Source: Phoronis ovalis
Taxonomy: Eukaryota > Phoronida > Phoronidae
DNA: 11,705 nucleotides
Assembly: GCA_028565635.1 (NCBI GenBank)
Contig: JAOXYB010050946.1
Coordinates: 1 to 11,705 of the forward strand
Direction: 5' to 3'
Each line of letters begins with the position of its first letter. Within the stretch, counting starts at the first letter, position 1. The notes under the pieces were generated by a model. The model searched no databases. It was given only the letters and a program-made list of their open reading frames with translations, and was not told where the DNA came from. The translations under genes were made by a program, and so were the position numbers. Shown here one piece after another: positions 8,891-11,705 of this stretch.

Positions 8891-9275
8891 ATGGCCACCA
8901 GTCGGCCATCTTGAAACTGAACCAGTTATTGCACGACAAAAAAAGTGTAACGCGCAACAAAAATTGTCAGATTAGTGTCGACATTTAACCTACTTCTCAA
9001 GGTCATTTTGAAATGTCACCTGGCCTATTACGCCCACCAACCCATGGCCTTCGTGAATCCACCTTCGAATTGTCAAGTCAACGCTTCGTCTTTCCCGAAA
9101 TGGGCGCAACGTGAGGTGCACTCTCGGGTACAAACATGGCCGCCAATCGGCCATGTTGGAAGTAATCGAAGTCAAAATTATATCCGACCTGTGCTTTGAC
9201 ATGTACTTACCCTGTACCAAATACGAAGATGATCTGACAAAAGCTGAAGCTGTTATAGCAAGACAAAGAAAAGGT
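8891..9275 (+). repeat. Higher-order repeat copy 5 (truncated at array edge)
   Basis: It starts with a shortened A monomer (8891-9135, 245 bp). Here GGCCATCTTGAAACTGAACC jumps directly into the AAAACTGAAGCAG part, losing about 80 bp. Then comes a 9136-9275 monomer that combines B-like start sequence with the A-like end GACAAAGAAAAGGTTAC, where the array stops. Confidence 0.78.
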
Positions 9276-9316
9276 TACATACGCCGACGACAACGACGCC
9301 GCATACCCTACGATTA

Positions 9317-9350
9317 TATGCCCATTCACTATTACATAGTGATGGGCATA
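9317..9350. repeat. Inverted repeat at the right array edge
   Basis: TATGCCCATTCACTAT (9317-9332) faces ATAGTGATGGGCATA (9336-9350): 15 pairs with one bulged T and a 3-nt loop. It directly follows a GACGACAACGACG-rich stretch (about 9280-9302) just beyond the last array monomer. It may be the end of a small transposon or only a hairpin. Confidence 0.75.
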
Positions 9351-9423
9351 ATAATAATCAGGTTGGACTACATATATCTCCAGTGTGTTAGATAATTTCA
9401 CAAGCTATGTCGTTTTACCATAC

Positions 9424-9561
9424 CTTAGCTTTTCTGTTAGTATCATCTTGTGTTGCTTTAGCATAAAGGTGCCATGGTTTGAATTGCTGACCATATTCGG
9501 TAGTTTTAGGGACAGGGTCAGATTTGCCTGGACCTAAAGCTTGATTATGACCATAAACAAT
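9424..9561 (-). CDS. MDM1: MDM1 exon with repeat motif TEYGQQFKPW
   Basis: This 46-codon phase 0-0 exon lies between the acceptor CTATTCTTGTAG and the donor AAG|GTATGG. It begins IVYGHNQALGPGKSDPVPKT, then TEYGQQFKPW at about residues 21-30, and ends in a charged tail TQDDTNRKAK. The EY-x3-F core is the same repeat signature as in the exons at 9878 and 4454, and its position suits the third MDM1 repeat (TEYKRNFKG in human, from memory). The intron that follows on the coding strand is the 4.4-kb one that holds the repeat array. The array's right edge lies about 150 bp from this donor. Confidence 0.85.
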
Positions 9562-9877
9562 CTACAAGAATAGCGGTAGTGTTTTTTTTCAAAAAGAACT
9601 AGGCCATAATGCAAATGCTAGGGCATTAGTGCCTATTGTGACTTTGAGGTCAAAAGGTCATGTAAAGGTCAAATTAGTCAGAAACATTTCAAGTTTTCTA
9701 TTATATAACAATTAGGCATTTTCGGTGATTGTAATATTTATATGGACACACCTACTACTGCATCACAAATATGTAAATAGTCTGATCTTAAAACAAGGGC
9801 ATTATGACCGACATGAACAAAATATCAAGATAGTGGATGTAACAACTTATCAGTCACTTCTGTATACTGGCACATAC

Positions 9878-10009
9878 TTCTTCAGCAGAAATAACCGGAG
9901 CAGGATCTATGGCATTTTTCCATGAAAATTCTTTCTGATATTCTGTTTTCCTCTTCTTATCTGATCTAGGAGGTGGAATACCAGCTCTGTACTTCATAGC
10001 ATAGTTATC
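9878..10009 (-). CDS. MDM1: MDM1 exon with repeat motif TEYQKEFSWK
   Basis: This 44-codon phase 0-0 exon follows the acceptor TATATATTGCAG and ends at the donor GAA|GTATGT. It starts DNYAMKYRAGIPPPRSD and carries TEYQKEFSWK at about residues 22-31, then a hydrophobic APVIS stretch. The order AGxxxxP...(S/T)EYQ+xFxWK matches the second repeat of vertebrate MDM1 (KAGL...SEYQRQFVWK, recalled from memory). In the family these repeats bind microtubules. The basic run SDKKRKTEY precedes the motif. It joins the next exon at 9561 in frame through a 316-bp intron. Confidence 0.87.
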
Positions 10010-10700
10010 CTGCAATATATAATACATAGGTTATTTCTAGCATCTTAGACATTAAGATGATAAGATTATCACATTGTACAATAGCTGTGCTTTGTAGGTA
10101 CATTAATAAAACTATGTTTAAAGGGCGAGCTAAACTTTATATACACCATACAATGTTATTTTGTGATATGTCGCTTGGCGATGTGCAGAACGCAGCAAAC
10201 TCATCTGTCGTCATTAGGGGAGTATGAATAGCCCCGGTGATCAGTTGGTCGTCGATTGAAGTGCATCAATGCCACAATATGTCCATTTTATACATATGCA
10301 GAATAGATCTTCCCTCTAAAATATTATTTTTTCCAGATATACAGGAACCTGTGTTATTATTATTAGCATGAAATAAATATTGACTGTATTTTAATTGCTT
10401 CTTTTTAAATTGTATTGTGGATGCCAAACAAACCATCTTTAAAAAAAGTGTACACTTTTTGACAAGGAAGAACGGAGAAAAAAATTTACAGAGTTTGAGT
10501 CACAAAAAACAGCACCGTTATGACCATGTATATATGAGACGGAAACCTATTATACCGAGTCTGCAAAGGAGACTCTCCGTCAGTTTTTACCTCAAAACAC
10601 TCATTTTATGGCTTAGAAACAAACAATGCGCAAACATTTTGTACTAGAAAAGATTGGAGCAAAATGTAAATAGAGATGCTAAATGTAATGAAATTATTAC
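10010..10700. other. Gene-free stretch, likely MDM1 intron
   Basis: AT-rich, with a less AT-rich patch at about 10120-10260 (CGCTTGGCGATGTGCAGAAC, GGGGAGTATGAATAGCCCC). It is a phase 0-0 intron if the upstream exon is real. The 76-codon plus-strand frame at 10417 is low complexity and Lys-rich, with no sign of selection. Confidence 0.5.
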
Positions 10701-10819
10701 CTGATGATCATCTTCTGGCTGAGAAAGGTCGAATAATTCCTGAACATCTTGAACATTTATTTGCATTACACTTACTGGATAAGTTTGCTGATTGCATTTG
10801 TAATACATTTCAGCAGGAA
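10701..10819 (-). CDS. Possible upstream exon of MDM1, acidic segment
   Basis: The minus strand is open and ends in DVQELFDLSQPEDDHQ, then a good donor (CAG|GTAATA, 10695-10700). The donor is in phase 0 and the next exon at 10009 begins in phase 0, so the join keeps the frame. The 5' boundary is uncertain. One acceptor choice is after ..AATCAG, giving a phase-0 exon 10701-10787 of 29 codons. A second is after ..CACTAG at 10819. Alternatively, translation could start at the ATG at 10806-10808. None has a clear pyrimidine tract. The acidic, Q-rich sequence has no landmark I recognise, although human MDM1 also has an acidic linker just before the equivalent repeat. The opposite strand is open as well, so openness alone is weak evidence. 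Confidence 0.45.
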
Positions 10820-11705
10820 CTAGTGATTACTTTTTTGCTGTTTATTTTCTGTTACTGTTTAGCTACGCAGTTTAATAATAAAATTATATTATCCAGTATA
10901 TAGCTTATTGAATGATTTGTTATATTTTTTGCATGTATAACGATGTATTCATTTTGAGGAGCAGTCAACAGTTCTCATTATTCAAAGAAAAAAAATGGTG
11001 AAAGAAAGTTATTCCTTACATGCAAACAAAAATAATGAAACAGTTCCGAATTAAACGATTCTCTTTTCCAACTGCCACTTTTGTTTATTTTTTTAATTCG
11101 GGGGAGATCATGATAATTCTTAATTTAACAACTTTCCGGCACCCCTTGCCTTGATGGGTTTTCCCCAAAAGGGGAGATAATACTTAGTTATTTAACAATT
11201 TTCCGGTGCAAACCTCCAGCTTGCCCTTTAACTAGATGTGCATTCCAAGACAACATTATAAAGTAAAACAATGCTGACAGTCAGGTTCGAATTCTTTAGC
11301 AAAATAATGGAATGGAATACACTCCTTAATAACAAGCATACGGACTAACAGAAAACGTAATTCATCTTTTATTTCAGTACAGTAATAGCAAACTATTTTC
11401 CTCCTTATGGTGGCATATATATCCTTAATAAACAGATTTACTAGTTGCTTATTTGGATGAAAACAATTAAGCAACCATCTACTCAGTTGTTCAATGGGAC
11501 AATTTTTAGATGTCAATACAAAAGCTCCATTCACACTTACCACTTAGAACGCTTCACAATAGAGCACTCTATAATAATGCGCTTCACTTTCCGTCCACAC
11601 TGGCATGCTTTAATTCGCTTCTATCTTCAAATATCTCGAAGCACATTATTCTACTTTAATGCGCTTCTGATATGTGGAGCTCTTTAGTTCAAGGAGGTGT
11701 GTATA
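10820..11705. other. Right-hand stretch without a recognised gene
   Basis: AT-rich DNA containing the degenerate direct repeats at 11100-11212. I searched the minus strand by eye for the MDM1 start (EYQRNF-WK motif after the initiator Met) and did not find it. Open frames of 80-95 codons on both strands between 11256 and 11687 overlap each other and resemble nothing known to me. Confidence 0.5.
11100..11212 (+). repeat. Degenerate direct repeat, about 43 bp twice
   Basis: GGGGGAGATCATGATAATTC continuing to AACTTTCCGGCACC (11100 to about 11143) is repeated as GGGGAGATAATACTTAGTTA continuing to AATTTTCCGGTGCA (about 11172-11212). Between them lies CCTTGATGGGTTTTCCCCAAAAG, which contains a small TTTTCCCC-AAAAGGGG palindrome. 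It resembles the tail of a short interspersed element, but I cannot name the family. Confidence 0.55.

Larger units (their letters stand above)
5344..9275 (+). repeat. Right tandem repeat array with higher-order A-A-B structure, inside an MDM1 intron
   Basis: Monomer starts (ATGGCC-x7-GGCCAT or its relics) are at 5559, 5706, 5991, 6298, 6445, 6771, 7095, 7241, 7565, 7892, 8007, about 8331, 8744, 8891 and 9136. Intact A monomers are 324-327 bp and B monomers 146-147 bp, in the order A-A-B, giving a super-period of about 796 bp. Typical A content in order is GATCTGCATTTTGACCTGTA, TGTACCAAA, AAAACTGAAGCAGT, TTTGACCTACTTCTCAAGG, CCCACCAACC, TCTTTCCCGAAATGGGCGCA and CGTGCACTCTC. B shares the start but runs through TACTTTGACCAGTATTTACC to CTAACATCTCGAGAACAAAC. 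It encodes nothing credible: open frames recur with the unit but are broken in other copies. Confidence 0.93.
5020..9423 (-). other. MDM1: Large MDM1 intron, 4404 bp, mostly tandem array
   Basis: The intron runs from the donor at 9423 to the acceptor CTCCAG at 5020 and joins phase 0 to phase 0. About 3.9 kb of it is the A-A-B array. The left 320 bp is unique sequence plus the 105-bp segment. The right 150 bp holds the GACGAC-rich stretch and an inverted repeat. I saw no coding exon inside it. Confidence 0.8.
1761..10819 (-). other. MDM1: MDM1 gene, partial, seven to eight exons
   Basis: This is the span of a split minus-strand gene whose exons join into one frame resembling nuclear protein MDM1. 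In vertebrates MDM1 binds microtubules through N-terminal repeats, sits at centrioles and restrains centriole duplication; that is knowledge of the family, not visible here. What is visible is GT donors and AG acceptors at every boundary, matching phases across six introns, and conserved blocks in the family order. Introns are 87, 1652, 327, 350, 4404 and 316 bp, plus 691 bp if the most upstream exon is real. The 4.4-kb intron is swollen by a tandem repeat array. The conserved MDM1 start (an EYQRNF-WK type motif close to the initiator Met) was not found up to the right edge. The conserved C-terminal tail of the family was not found to the left. Both ends are therefore probably outside the window. 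Confidence 0.88.

Noticed and set aside
6465-9220. Many similar 60-95 residue open frames on both strands in the right array (for example 8027-8224 plus, 8990-9220 minus)
   Set aside because: They repeat with the monomer, are broken by stops or indels in other copies, and cover non-coding landmarks of the repeat. They are shadows of the array.
1-9275. CRISPR array
   Set aside because: Repeats are hundreds of bases long and directly abutting, with no short repeat-spacer pattern, and the gene has eukaryotic introns.
11256-11687. Overlapping 80-95 codon frames on both strands near the right edge
   Set aside because: They overlap antisense to one another, match no known motif, and lack supported splice sites or start context.
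1-11705. Transposase, reverse transcriptase or viral gene
   Set aside because: No frame shows recognisable catalytic motifs; the repeats look non-autonomous.

Overview
This window looks like nuclear DNA of an invertebrate animal. It is AT-rich, with short exons, GT-AG introns and large blocks of tandem repeat. The one gene I recognise is a split, minus-strand orthologue of MDM1, a centriole and microtubule-binding protein. A mollusc or another lophotrochozoan is my guess from the repeat style (many AGGTCA/TGACCT words, ATGGC-rich units). I cannot prove the taxon from the sequence.

The gene reads from right to left. Seven coding exons are well supported: 9878-10009, 9424-9561, 4907-5019, 4454-4556, 3897-4126, 2119-2244 and 1805-2031 (or 1761-2031). 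A weaker upstream exon ends at 10701. All the exon phases join (0/0, 0/0, 2/2, 0/0, 2/2, 2/2), giving about 356 codons of one continuous frame. The conserved MDM1 landmarks appear in the expected order: three EY-x3-F repeat motifs, the ELRKKADEYRKR...GTHFSREH block, RRLAW, and GRIPTPEL...TTPATGGAILTSP. The initiator end lies off the right edge or is unrecognised. The C-terminal end probably lies off the left edge.

The rest is dominated by one repeat family present as two arrays in the same orientation. The right array (about 5344-9275) fills most of the 4.4-kb intron between two MDM1 exons. It has a higher-order A-A-B pattern: long monomers of about 325 bp, short ones of about 147 bp, super-period about 796 bp. 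The left array (1 to about 1170) has the same monomers in an A-B pattern. Each A monomer carries an everted pair of AGGTCA words, and each monomer starts with a short ATGGCC...GGCCAT palindrome. Several monomer junctions show deletions or patches at short homologies. One patch is a 105-bp copy of DNA lying just outside the array.

The other gene-free stretches hold a strong 14-bp inverted repeat (1325-1365), a hairpin-rich array edge (9317-9350), a degenerate pair of about 43-bp direct repeats (11100-11212), and otherwise AT-rich intron or flank. I found no rRNA, tRNA, CRISPR array or transposase. The many 60-100 residue open frames in the arrays are repeat shadows, not genes.
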